DNA of 64,000 nucleotides from Chitinophagaceae bacterium UBA1930 (GTDB lineage: Bacteria; Bacteroidota; Bacteroidia; Chitinophagales; Chitinophagaceae). Positions 18,296 through 26,945 of the stretch are shown one piece after another; within the stretch, counting starts at the first letter, position 1; the number at the start of each line of letters is the position of its first letter. A program made the position numbers and the translations under genes. The stretch is from positions 124,001-188,000 of the forward strand of contig DDFK01000004.1 of assembly GCA_002337145.1 (NCBI GenBank). Reading direction: 5' to 3'. A model generated the notes under the pieces. The model made no database searches, was not told the DNA's origin, and worked only from the letters and a program-made list of their open reading frames with translations.

Positions 18296-20908
18296 ATGAA
18301 AAAGGAAACACGATTCACTAACCGTGTATCGTATGCGGCATGCTGCATATTGATACTCATCAGTAACATTACTGTGGCTTATTCACAAGTATCAGACACC
18401 ACTTTGCAAGGCTTCTGCCCATACAGGTTCGGGGCAGCAGTAAGTGTGCCGTTACTCAAAACCAATGCCACGTACAGGGTACTGGTAGCAAGGGAATACA
18501 ATAGCCTCACACCGGAGAATGCCATGAAGTTCGGTGTCATCCATCCTGCACAGAACACCTATTCATGGACGGATGCAGACACCCTGGTGAACTTTGCACA
18601 ACAATACGGTAAACGTGTGCATGGCCATACATTGATCTGGCACCAGAACATTCCAACATGGGTCACCAATTTCGTGGGCGACTCTGCCGCATGGGAAAAT
18701 ATTTTCAAGACACATATACAAACCGTTGTTGCACATTACAAAGGCAAATGCACTTCATGGGATGTGGTAAACGAAGTGATAGACGACAATGGTGTGCTGC
18801 GTAACTCTATCTGGAAACAGCACCTAGGCAGCAACTACATACTGCGTGCATTTCAATATGCACATGCCACAGATACCAGTGCATTGCTTTTTTACAACGA
18901 TTATGCACATGAAAGCAATACCGCCAAATTCAATGCCATCAAGGCTTTGGTAAATACGCTGCTTGCACAGGGTGCACCCATTAACGGTATCGGCTTCCAG
19001 ATGCACCAAAGCAAGAATGTTGACAACAACAATATCAGCAATGTGATTGATAGCATGCTTGCCAAAAATTTGATGGTGCATATTGCCGAGCTGGACATAT
19101 CCATGAACCCCGAAAACGATTCCAATAAAACCTATACGGCAACAGTTGCCAGCCAACAGTTCAGTAAATACAAATACCTGGCAAGAAGGGCAAATGCAAT
19201 TGCACCTAATAAGTTTTATGGTATCACTACCTGGAACGTAACAGACAAAGATTCATGGATACCCGGTTTCTACAACCGCCCCGATTGGCCCTTGCCCTTT
19301 GACAGCAATTACCAAAAGAAACTGGCCTATCAAGGTATAAAAGATGGGGCAACAGGTTCATGGGATTTCGATTCCTCATCCTGCCAAAGCTTTGCAGCAA
19401 CCTATACCGACCTGGGAACAAATGGCACTGCCATTACTACCAATGCTGCCGGTACAACCATGACTTACGATGATGATAATTCATCCATACAGAATATTGG
19501 TTTCAGTTTCCCTTACAACGGTACCAACTACACACAGTTTGTATTGAACAGTAACGGTTATATCAAATTGGGTGCGGCTCCTTCAAGCAGTCAATATTAT
19601 TATGCAGGCTACAATGGTACTTCGGGCAGTGCTATCACTGCTTCGGATATTGATATCATCTATCCCTATAACCACGACTTGAAAGCAGGGACCGGTACAC
19701 CGGAATACAGGGTATATACCAATGGCACAACCGGCTCTAGGGTATGCATCATCCAGTTTAAAAACGTAGCGGATAAACCATCGCCTGCACAGTTCAACAA
19801 TATCAATTTCCAAATTAAATTGTACGAAGAAACAGGTGCCATAGAGTTTGTGTATGGACCTTGGTATGCAAGTGCCAACACAGAAGCAGCCATTACAGCG
19901 GCTTGCGGCATCAAAGGCATTAGCGATGATGAAACCGTAAACGTTGCGAAACTTTCCAGTATTGCCTGGAACACAACCATGACCAATACTGCCAACTACG
20001 ATTTTTCAGAAGGCAACTATCCATCTGCAGGTCCGCAGTTCAATGCAAGGAAAACCGTACTACCTACAAGTGGCTGGACATACCGTTTCAAGCCCAACAA
20101 AATTACCATCACCACCAACGGCGATGCCTATTTACGTGATGGCAGCCCTTACGGTGATACCAATTACGGTACCGATACGTTGTTGATGTTGAAGAAAGAT
20201 GCAACCGTTGGCTTTACAAGAATTGATTACATCAAATTTAAAGTCCCCGCACAGGCACAGGGCACCGTAAGCAACGCACAGCTGCAGCTATACATGAACT
20301 ATGCAAATACCGATGCTGCAACAACACAATGGCAATTATATAAAGTAAGCAACAATACATGGACGGAAACAGGCATCACTTACAACAACCGCCCTGCTTA
20401 CGGTACATTGCTATCAACCATTAATGGTAGCACAGTTTTAGGAAACAAATACTGGGATGTAACCAGTGCCGTACAAGGGTTAACTACCGATACCTTGTCA
20501 CTGGCATTGGTATCAACAGTTACAGGGGCCGCAACCAATGTGAATTTTTCATCCAAACAATCTGCTGTTGCTGCGTTACGTCCGCAATTGATCATTGCAT
20601 CAGGAACGGGTACAGGTGCAAAACCTGTAACGCAACCATCCATCACTGCCATACAGCAATCATCCAATCGCATACGCGTGTATCCCAATCCCGCAAAGGG
20701 TTTCATACATATTGATTGCAACGAGGCAAATGCTGCAGGCATTACGATGCAACTGTTTTCGCCCACTGGTCAGTTATTGATTAAAAAGCAGTTGATAAAC
20801 GGTAATGATAAGATTGATATAAGTAAGTACGCTACAGGTATATACTACCTGCAATTGCTTGGCAACACAAAACTGCTGAGTAGCCAAAAAATAATGATTG
20901 TTCAATAA
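18296..20908 (+). CDS. GH10 xylanase with module X, DNRLRE and T9SS domains
   Basis: An 870-residue secreted endo-1,4-beta-xylanase, paralogous to the one at 12443. The signal peptide ends near residue 30 (TVAYSQ). The GH10 barrel (about 34-350) has GHTLIWHQNIPTWV, acid/base E160 in WDVVNEV and nucleophile E265 in HIAELD. Module X covers about 355-598. In place of the Fn3-like module of its paralogue, a DNRLRE-type (CBM96-like) jelly roll follows at about 602-765 (AYLRDGSPYGDTNYGTD, FTRIDYIKFKV), then a T9SS type A sorting domain (about 790-870, VYPNPAKGFIHID to SSQKIMIVQ). The gap of 119 bases before it is longer than others in the cluster, so it may have a promoter of its own. Substrate xylan is well supported by family; binding by DNRLRE is inferred. 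Confidence 0.95.
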   Translation: MKKETRFTNRVSYAACCILILISNITVAYSQVSDTTLQGFCPYRFGAAVSVPLLKTNATYRVLVAREYNSLTPENAMKFGVIHPAQNTYSWTDADTLVNFAQQYGKRVHGHTLIWHQNIPTWVTNFVGDSAAWENIFKTHIQTVVAHYKGKCTSWDVVNEVIDDNGVLRNSIWKQHLGSNYILRAFQYAHATDTSALLFYNDYAHESNTAKFNAIKALVNTLLAQGAPINGIGFQMHQSKNVDNNNISNVIDSMLAKNLMVHIAELDISMNPENDSNKTYTATVASQQFSKYKYLARRANAIAPNKFYGITTWNVTDKDSWIPGFYNRPDWPLPFDSNYQKKLAYQGIKDGATGSWDFDSSSCQSFAATYTDLGTNGTAITTNAAGTTMTYDDDNSSIQNIGFSFPYNGTNYTQFVLNSNGYIKLGAAPSSSQYYYAGYNGTSGSAITASDIDIIYPYNHDLKAGTGTPEYRVYTNGTTGSRVCIIQFKNVADKPSPAQFNNINFQIKLYEETGAIEFVYGPWYASANTEAAITAACGIKGISDDETVNVAKLSSIAWNTTMTNTANYDFSEGNYPSAGPQFNARKTVLPTSGWTYRFKPNKITITTNGDAYLRDGSPYGDTNYGTDTLLMLKKDATVGFTRIDYIKFKVPAQAQGTVSNAQLQLYMNYANTDAATTQWQLYKVSNNTWTETGITYNNRPAYGTLLSTINGSTVLGNKYWDVTSAVQGLTTDTLSLALVSTVTGAATNVNFSSKQSAVAALRPQLIIASGTGTGAKPVTQPSITAIQQSSNRIRVYPNPAKGFIHIDCNEANAAGITMQLFSPTGQLLIKKQLINGNDKIDISKYATGIYYLQLLGNTKLLSSQKIMIVQ

Positions 20909-20970
20909 ATGGCTTATCCATATCCAAATAAGTAGTATAAATAAGAAGCAATGAATGCAAGAAAAGAAAC

Positions 20971-20976
20971 AGGAGG
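20971..20976 (+). promoter_or_regulatory. Perfect Shine-Dalgarno sequence before the GH2 start
   Basis: AGGAGG lies four bases before the ATG at 20981. Strong Shine-Dalgarno sequences are rare in front of genes in this window, as is usual for Bacteroidota, so this one helps to choose 20981 over the in-frame ATG at 20951. It could still be a chance purine run inside the coding sequence if 20951 is used. Confidence 0.45.
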
Positions 20977-20980
20977 AAAA

Positions 20981-23695
20981 ATGAAAGACAGGAAATACAA
21001 AAGCTTGGGCAAACTGTACAGCTTACTGTTGATACTGCTTGTTGGTGGTTATGCATCCGTATCCGCTCAAACAAGAATTGTTCAATCCATCAATTCCAAC
21101 TGGCAGTTCCATAAAGGCGACAGGCCTTTGGATGGCAAAGCAGAAACATGGGAAAATATTTCCTTGCCGCATAGTTTTAATAGTCATGATGTATGCGATG
21201 ACGAGCCCGGTTATTACCGTGGCGTTACCTGGTACAAAAAAAATATCTATGTACCTGCTTCCTGGAAGAACAAAGATGTGTACCTGTTTTTTGAAGGCGC
21301 CGCACAGGTTGCCACTGTATATGTAAATGGAAAGCTTGCCGGTAAGCATACAGGAAGCTATACAGCATTCAACTGCAGGATCAACGACTTCCTTAAATGG
21401 GGCGATGCCAATACACCCGATGAGGTTTCGGTAATGGTTGACAATAGCCACAATGAAAACATACCACCGCTTTCGGCAGACTTCACTTTTTATGGTGGCA
21501 TATACAGGGACGTGTATCTAACCGCTATCAACCCCATACATTTTGATGTAGACAACAATGCATCAAAAGGTGTTTTTGTTACCACGCCAAGTGTAAGCAA
21601 TAACAAAGCAACGGTAACCATTAAAGGTGCCGTATCCAATACATCTTCTGTAAACAAGCAGGTACTGGTAACGCATACCATTACAGATAAGGATGGTAAA
21701 AAAGTGGCGGAAGAAAAAGCACAGTTGACCATCAACGCCAATAGCAACGGGTATTTCGAGCAGCATTTTACCAACATCAGCAAGCCCAATTTATGGTCGC
21801 CAGAAAACCCGTATCTCTACAAAGTATCTTCTGTAATAACCGATGCAAATACAAAAGCGGTATTGGATGAAACCTTGAACCCATTGGGTTTCCGTTGGTT
21901 CGAGTTCACACCCGATAAGGGCTTTTTCTTAAACGGAAAGCATTGCAAGCTATGGGGTGCAAGCCGTCACCAGGACTATATGTACATCGCCAATGCATTG
22001 CCCGATGCCTTGCATGTAAGGGATATCCAATTGCTGAAAGACATGGGTGCAAACTTTCTACGTGTGGCACATTACCCACAGGACCCTGCGGTATTGGAAG
22101 CATGCGATAGGCTCGGCATCCTGGCCTCTGTTGAAACACCCATTGTAAATGCCATTACAGAGAATGAAATCTTTACGAAGAACTGTTTGGATATGCAAGT
22201 GGAAATGATCAGGCAAAACTTCAATCACCCATCTGTTATTATTTGGGCATACATGAACGAAGTATTGCTACGCTTGCGTTACACAGATGATAAGCCCCGT
22301 CAGGAAATCTATATTGCCAATGTAAAACGTTTGGCACAATCTATTGATAGCATTTCGAGAGCGGAAGACCCATCACGGTATACCATGCTGCCATGCCACG
22401 GCGACCTGAACCTGTACAATAGGGCAGGGCTTACCAAGATACCACAGATAGTTGGCTGGAACCAATACTCTGGTTGGTACAGCCCTGACATTAACAAGTT
22501 TGCAGAAAACATGGATAAGCACCGTGCCGAACTGCCCGACAAACCTGTAATGGTAACGGAGTTTGGTGCCGATGGTGACCCACGTGTAAGGAGCTTCTCT
22601 CCGGAAAGGTTTGATAAGACATTGGAGTACGAAACACAATACCACCAGGTATATTTAAAAGCCATTGCAGAACGGCCCTTTATTAGCGGTGCCGCTATGT
22701 GGAACCTGGCCGACTTTAATGCAGAGGGCAGGGCAGAAGCCATGCCGCATATCAACAACAAAGGTTTGCTGACCATGGAGCGTGAGCCAAAAGATGCATA
22801 CCTCTATTACCAATCGCAATTACTGAAACAGCCTTTTATAAAGATCGGTTCAAGGAACTGGAATTTAAGAAGCGGTATAGCAGATGCAGCAGGTGCCCTG
22901 CATTGCACGCAGCCGGTAGAAGTGTTCAGTAACGAGGCAAATGTAAGCTTGTCTGTGAACGGCAAAACAATCGGCACTGCAAAAACAAAAGACGGTATCG
23001 CTGTATTCAATGTGCCGTTTACGGATGGCATCAATAACCTCGAAGCAACAGCAACTGCATCGGGAAAAACATACAAGGATGAAGCAGAAGTTAAGTTCCT
23101 ATTGCAACCTTTTAATCTCTCAGATACAAAGACTGCTTTCAAGGAAATCAATGTAAGCCTGGGCGACAAACGATATTTTACAGACGATAAACTGCAACAG
23201 GTATGGTTGCCCGAACAGCAATACACCAAAGGCAGTTGGGGCTATATAGGTGGTAAAGTGTTTATGCTGAAAGACAGCAGGAGACAGCCTTACGGCTCAG
23301 ACAAAAATATTATCGGTACCGAATACGACCCCATTTATGAAACCCAACGGGTAGGCATTGAACAGTTTAAACTGGATGTGCCCGATGGCAGATATGAAGT
23401 GACTTTGCTGTTTGCCGAACTGCTTTCCGCAGCTATACGCGATGCCAATATTTACAACCTCGACAATGGCAAGAGCGTGCCCCCAACAAAAATGGAAGAA
23501 CGGACTTTTGACATCTTGATCAACGGGCAAAAAGTGGTGGAAGGGTTAAGCAATAAGAACTACCTGGTTCCAGAAACCGCATATAGCACCAAGATAATAA
23601 TTGATGTAAAAAACAGTCTGGGAATAACGGTTGACTTTAAACCCATAAAAGGCGAAACCATATTGAACGGCTTACAGGTAAGAAAGGTCTTTTAG
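20981..23695 (+). CDS. GH2-family glycoside hydrolase with C-terminal malectin-like domain
   Basis: A 904-residue secreted enzyme (signal peptide ending SVSAQ). The order is a sugar-binding jelly roll (WQFHKGDRPL, ISLPHSFNSHD), an Ig-like domain, a TIM barrel, an Ig-like segment (VFSNEANVSLSVNGKTIG) and a malectin-like domain at the end (YFTDDKLQQVW, YEVTLLFAEL). Catalytic residues are E427 in IIWAYMNEV (acid/base) and E527 in VMVTEFGADG (nucleophile), counted from 20981. GH2 includes beta-galactosidases, beta-glucuronidases, mannosidases and arabinosidases; the exact activity cannot be read by eye. In this setting removal of a xylan side chain is likely. It has no T9SS domain, so it is probably periplasmic. 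An alternative start at 20951 adds ten residues. Confidence 0.9.
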   Translation: MKDRKYKSLGKLYSLLLILLVGGYASVSAQTRIVQSINSNWQFHKGDRPLDGKAETWENISLPHSFNSHDVCDDEPGYYRGVTWYKKNIYVPASWKNKDVYLFFEGAAQVATVYVNGKLAGKHTGSYTAFNCRINDFLKWGDANTPDEVSVMVDNSHNENIPPLSADFTFYGGIYRDVYLTAINPIHFDVDNNASKGVFVTTPSVSNNKATVTIKGAVSNTSSVNKQVLVTHTITDKDGKKVAEEKAQLTINANSNGYFEQHFTNISKPNLWSPENPYLYKVSSVITDANTKAVLDETLNPLGFRWFEFTPDKGFFLNGKHCKLWGASRHQDYMYIANALPDALHVRDIQLLKDMGANFLRVAHYPQDPAVLEACDRLGILASVETPIVNAITENEIFTKNCLDMQVEMIRQNFNHPSVIIWAYMNEVLLRLRYTDDKPRQEIYIANVKRLAQSIDSISRAEDPSRYTMLPCHGDLNLYNRAGLTKIPQIVGWNQYSGWYSPDINKFAENMDKHRAELPDKPVMVTEFGADGDPRVRSFSPERFDKTLEYETQYHQVYLKAIAERPFISGAAMWNLADFNAEGRAEAMPHINNKGLLTMEREPKDAYLYYQSQLLKQPFIKIGSRNWNLRSGIADAAGALHCTQPVEVFSNEANVSLSVNGKTIGTAKTKDGIAVFNVPFTDGINNLEATATASGKTYKDEAEVKFLLQPFNLSDTKTAFKEINVSLGDKRYFTDDKLQQVWLPEQQYTKGSWGYIGGKVFMLKDSRRQPYGSDKNIIGTEYDPIYETQRVGIEQFKLDVPDGRYEVTLLFAELLSAAIRDANIYNLDNGKSVPPTKMEERTFDILINGQKVVEGLSNKNYLVPETAYSTKIIIDVKNSLGITVDFKPIKGETILNGLQVRKVF

Positions 23696-23740
23696 AATTT
23701 TTAACTATAAGGTAAAGGGAAAGGTGCAAGGTTTTCATTG

Positions 23741-23765
23741 TCATACTGAGCTTGTCGAAGTATGA
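23741..23765. repeat. REP-like palindrome (TCATACT/AGTATGA)
   Basis: A 25-base inverted repeat with perfect seven-base arms, TCATACT at 23741-23747 and AGTATGA at 23759-23765, around GAGCTTGTCGA. Its sequence matches from memory a short dispersed palindrome common in Bacteroidota intergenic regions (containing TTCGACAAGCTCAGTATGA). It lies in the 185-base gap between the GH2 and esterase genes. Only one copy was seen in this window, and its function is unknown. Confidence 0.6.
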
Positions 23766-23880
23766 TGAACAAAATCCTAATGGGAAAGGTTCCGATAATC
23801 TCAATGGCAGCTATCGGAACAACCTGATACATGCTTTCTTTCATCCAATAGCCATTTTGATACATGGATAAAATTAACGT

Positions 23881-26800
23881 ATGAAAAATAAAATTGTTAT
23901 TGCTGCTATACTTGCAATTGTTTGCAGTATAAAAACCACGGCAAATGTTACATTGCCAAGATTGATCAGCAACGGCATCGTACTGCAAAGGGGCATTGCC
24001 ATTCCTGTTTGGGGATGGGCCGCTGCTGGCGAAACGGTTACTGTTACCTTCAACAGCAATACCTACACAACCGTTGCCAATACAAGCGGCAAATGGCAAG
24101 TATCTGTTCCGGCAATGAATGCAGGCGGGCCTTACACCATGACCATTGCGGGCAACAATACAGTTACCGTATCCGATATATTGATAGGCGATGTGTTCTT
24201 CTGCTCCGGCCAGTCAAACATGGCACATATCGTAAACACTTCAGCCAGTTTGTACAGTGCGGAAATTGCTTCGTCCAACAACAACAATATCCGGCATTTC
24301 AAAGTAACCCGCACCTATAGCTCAACACTACAGGAAGATGTACAGTCTGTAAATGGTTGGCAAGCTGCCAACCCCTTAAATGTGTTGAACTTTTCTGCAG
24401 TGGCCTATTTTTTTGCAAGGGACCTGTATGCCAAAACAAATGTGCCTATCGGTTTAATCAACAGCAGCTACGAAGGCACGCCTGCACAGGCATGGATGAG
24501 CCCAGACGGCTTGGTCGATTTCCCCAACTATATCACCTTCACACACAACACCACCAACCCCGAGTACGACCCTAGTGTACTGTATAATGCAATGGTGGCA
24601 CCGTTTTTAAAAGTGCCTTTCAAAAGCGTGTTGTGGTACCAGGGCGAAAGCAACAGGCTGCATGCCTATGAATACAGGAAACTGTTCCCTGCACTCATTA
24701 CCAACTGGCGTTCAAAGTTCGAAATAGGCAACAACTTCCCATTCCTGTTTGTGCAGTTGCACAACTACTTAGCCGTTGATGCTGCACCGGCAGAAAGCAA
24801 TGTGGCCGAGTGCAGGGAAGCACAGGCAATGGCCTTATCCCTTACCAATACCGCAATGGCCGTAATACATGAAACCAATACAGATACGGTTACGCATCCC
24901 CTCAATAAAAAGCCTGTTGGTACCCGATTGTCCTTAGCGGCACAGAACATCATTTATGGCGATGCAACTGTTGTGTACAGAAACCCTTCTTATCAATCCA
25001 TGTCAGTTATCGGAAACAAAATTGTCATCACATTTGCAAACGTTGGTGGCGGCCTTGTTGCTCAAGGTGGGCCACTGCAACGCTTTGCCATTGCTGGTGC
25101 CGACAGGAAATTTGTATATGCCACTGCAACCATTGTGGGCAATACGGTGGAAGTATCAAGTCTACAGGTGCCCATTCCTGTTGCTGTGCGTTATGCATGG
25201 ATAGACAACCCCATGGGTGCAAACCTGTATAATGCAGAAGGCTTGCCAGCAGCTTCTTTCAGAACAGATGCATGGTCCGGCCTTACCTATCTTGCACCCG
25301 CAACACCTTCTACTTTAAGTGCACCGTTTACACCCGGCAATATTGTGGTGTACCGTTACAGCACAGGCGATGCAATCAAAGCCTTATCCAGTTCAGTAGT
25401 GCCTGTTTATCTGGATGAGTATGCCACAACACCAGCAGCTGCACCGGTTAAAAGTTTGTCCATACCTTCTGTAACCAATGGTAGTAACCTACGCCTTACA
25501 GGCTTGCCCAAAACAGGAAGCCCATTGGCCTATGCACCCGAAGGCATGCCAACCTTATCGCAAAATGGGCAGTACCTTACCTTGTTTGGATACGACCAGG
25601 TTGTTGGTTCATTTACTACAAGCACCGTTAACCGTGTTATTGCACGTATAGATAATGCGGGCAATATCAACAGCTCCACAACCATTCTGCCTGCATTGGG
25701 GCAACCGCGTGCTGCTATAGCCGATGGCAACAATTTCTGGGTAGCAGGCAATGCAGGTGGTATACAGTTAGCAGCGTTGGGTTCAACAGGCACGGCAACG
25801 GTTGTTGCTACAAGTCCCGGTGCAAGCAGGAGCCTCGGTATTTTCAACAATAAACTATACTGTTTTATTGGCGATACAAAACTGTACAACTTTACCAACC
25901 TGCCAACAGCTACAAGTACCGTTGCATCAACAGCGGCATTGGCAGGTGCGGTTGGCAACAACCAAACCGCTCTGTTTGATACCAATAACGATGGTGTGCC
26001 AGACCTGATGTACATGGCCGATGACGGTGCCATTGCCACACCGCAAAATGCAGCTTTACGCAAATATGCTTTGGTTAGTGGAAGCTGGGTGGCAAGAGGT
26101 ACCATAACAGTAAGTGATACAGCATTGATACATGGATTGAAAAGTATTACAGGCACTGCAGTTGGTAGCAATGTGCAACTGTATGCGGTTACATGGGGCA
26201 ACCAAACCGTATTTGCCCCATCGGTTTTATTAAAGTTTACAGATGTTGCCGCTGCTACATCAACCATAAGCCTCGCAAATGCAAACCTGCAAGTGTTGGC
26301 CGTTGCAGATACCAATACCATGTTCAGGGGCGTTACGTTTACGCCTGGCACTACGGTAAACTTTACGTTGCCTGTTAGGCTTTCATCTTTTACTGCAAAA
26401 AAGCAAAACGAGAATACATTGCTTAACTGGTCAACCGCTTTTGAACAAGGCAGTACCCGTTTCGATGTACTGCATTCAACCAATGGCAGCGATTTCAATA
26501 CTGTGGGTACCATTGCAAGCAATGGCAATACCTCGCAAACAAGCAGCTATTCTTTTATACACCATGCACCTGTTAAAGGCATCAATTATTATAAGTTGAA
26601 CCAGGTTGATAAAGATGGCAGTAGTCAGCAATCACAAATAGCAATGGTAAATTTTACAAGCAGCAAAGTTGTAATGAAGATAAACACACCCGCTTCCAAC
26701 CAACTGCAAATAAATATAACTAGCGATGAACCCATGCCTGCAACCCTTGCTGTTATTGATATGCAGGGCAGGAAGGTTTTACAGCAAAAACTGCAATTGG

Positions 26801-26910
26801 TAAAAGGCAACAATAATGTGAACCTGGATAGGCCATTGCTTGTTAAAGGAACCTATATTGCTTCATTGGTTACAACCAACGAAACGGTGAATACAAAATT
26901 TGTTAAGTAG
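23881..26910 (+). CDS. SGNH (sialate O-acetylesterase-type) esterase with propeller and T9SS domain
   Basis: A 1009-residue secreted esterase. After the signal peptide (about 1-22) the SGNH/SASA domain carries the nucleophile S112 in FCSGQSNMAH, the block WYQGESN (252-258) and H339 in THPLNKK. The first 100 residues form the small beta domain (GIVLQRGIAIPVWGW) usual before this fold. Unlike the paralogue at 26946 it has no jelly-roll insertion. Residues about 480-830 look like a beta-propeller (GNIVVYRYSTGD, LFDTNNDGVPDLMYMADDG), followed by an Fn3-like module (LPVRLSSFTAKKQNENTLLNW) and a T9SS sorting domain ending TVNTKFVK. The named family is sialate 9-O-acetylesterase, but in this locus removal of acetyl groups from xylan is the likelier job. 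Confidence 0.88.
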   Translation: MKNKIVIAAILAIVCSIKTTANVTLPRLISNGIVLQRGIAIPVWGWAAAGETVTVTFNSNTYTTVANTSGKWQVSVPAMNAGGPYTMTIAGNNTVTVSDILIGDVFFCSGQSNMAHIVNTSASLYSAEIASSNNNNIRHFKVTRTYSSTLQEDVQSVNGWQAANPLNVLNFSAVAYFFARDLYAKTNVPIGLINSSYEGTPAQAWMSPDGLVDFPNYITFTHNTTNPEYDPSVLYNAMVAPFLKVPFKSVLWYQGESNRLHAYEYRKLFPALITNWRSKFEIGNNFPFLFVQLHNYLAVDAAPAESNVAECREAQAMALSLTNTAMAVIHETNTDTVTHPLNKKPVGTRLSLAAQNIIYGDATVVYRNPSYQSMSVIGNKIVITFANVGGGLVAQGGPLQRFAIAGADRKFVYATATIVGNTVEVSSLQVPIPVAVRYAWIDNPMGANLYNAEGLPAASFRTDAWSGLTYLAPATPSTLSAPFTPGNIVVYRYSTGDAIKALSSSVVPVYLDEYATTPAAAPVKSLSIPSVTNGSNLRLTGLPKTGSPLAYAPEGMPTLSQNGQYLTLFGYDQVVGSFTTSTVNRVIARIDNAGNINSSTTILPALGQPRAAIADGNNFWVAGNAGGIQLAALGSTGTATVVATSPGASRSLGIFNNKLYCFIGDTKLYNFTNLPTATSTVASTAALAGAVGNNQTALFDTNNDGVPDLMYMADDGAIATPQNAALRKYALVSGSWVARGTITVSDTALIHGLKSITGTAVGSNVQLYAVTWGNQTVFAPSVLLKFTDVAAATSTISLANANLQVLAVADTNTMFRGVTFTPGTTVNFTLPVRLSSFTAKKQNENTLLNWSTAFEQGSTRFDVLHSTNGSDFNTVGTIASNGNTSQTSSYSFIHHAPVKGINYYKLNQVDKDGSSQQSQIAMVNFTSSKVVMKINTPASNQLQINITSDEPMPATLAVIDMQGRKVLQQKLQLVKGNNNVNLDRPLLVKGTYIASLVTTNETVNTKFVK

Positions 26911-26945
26911 CTTATAGGATAAGTGCGTTATAAAAACAGCAGTTT

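Noticed and set aside
25530..26528. 332-codon leftward frame
   Set aside because: It is antisense to the propeller part of the T9SS esterase, has no family features, and its composition mirrors the repeats of the real gene.
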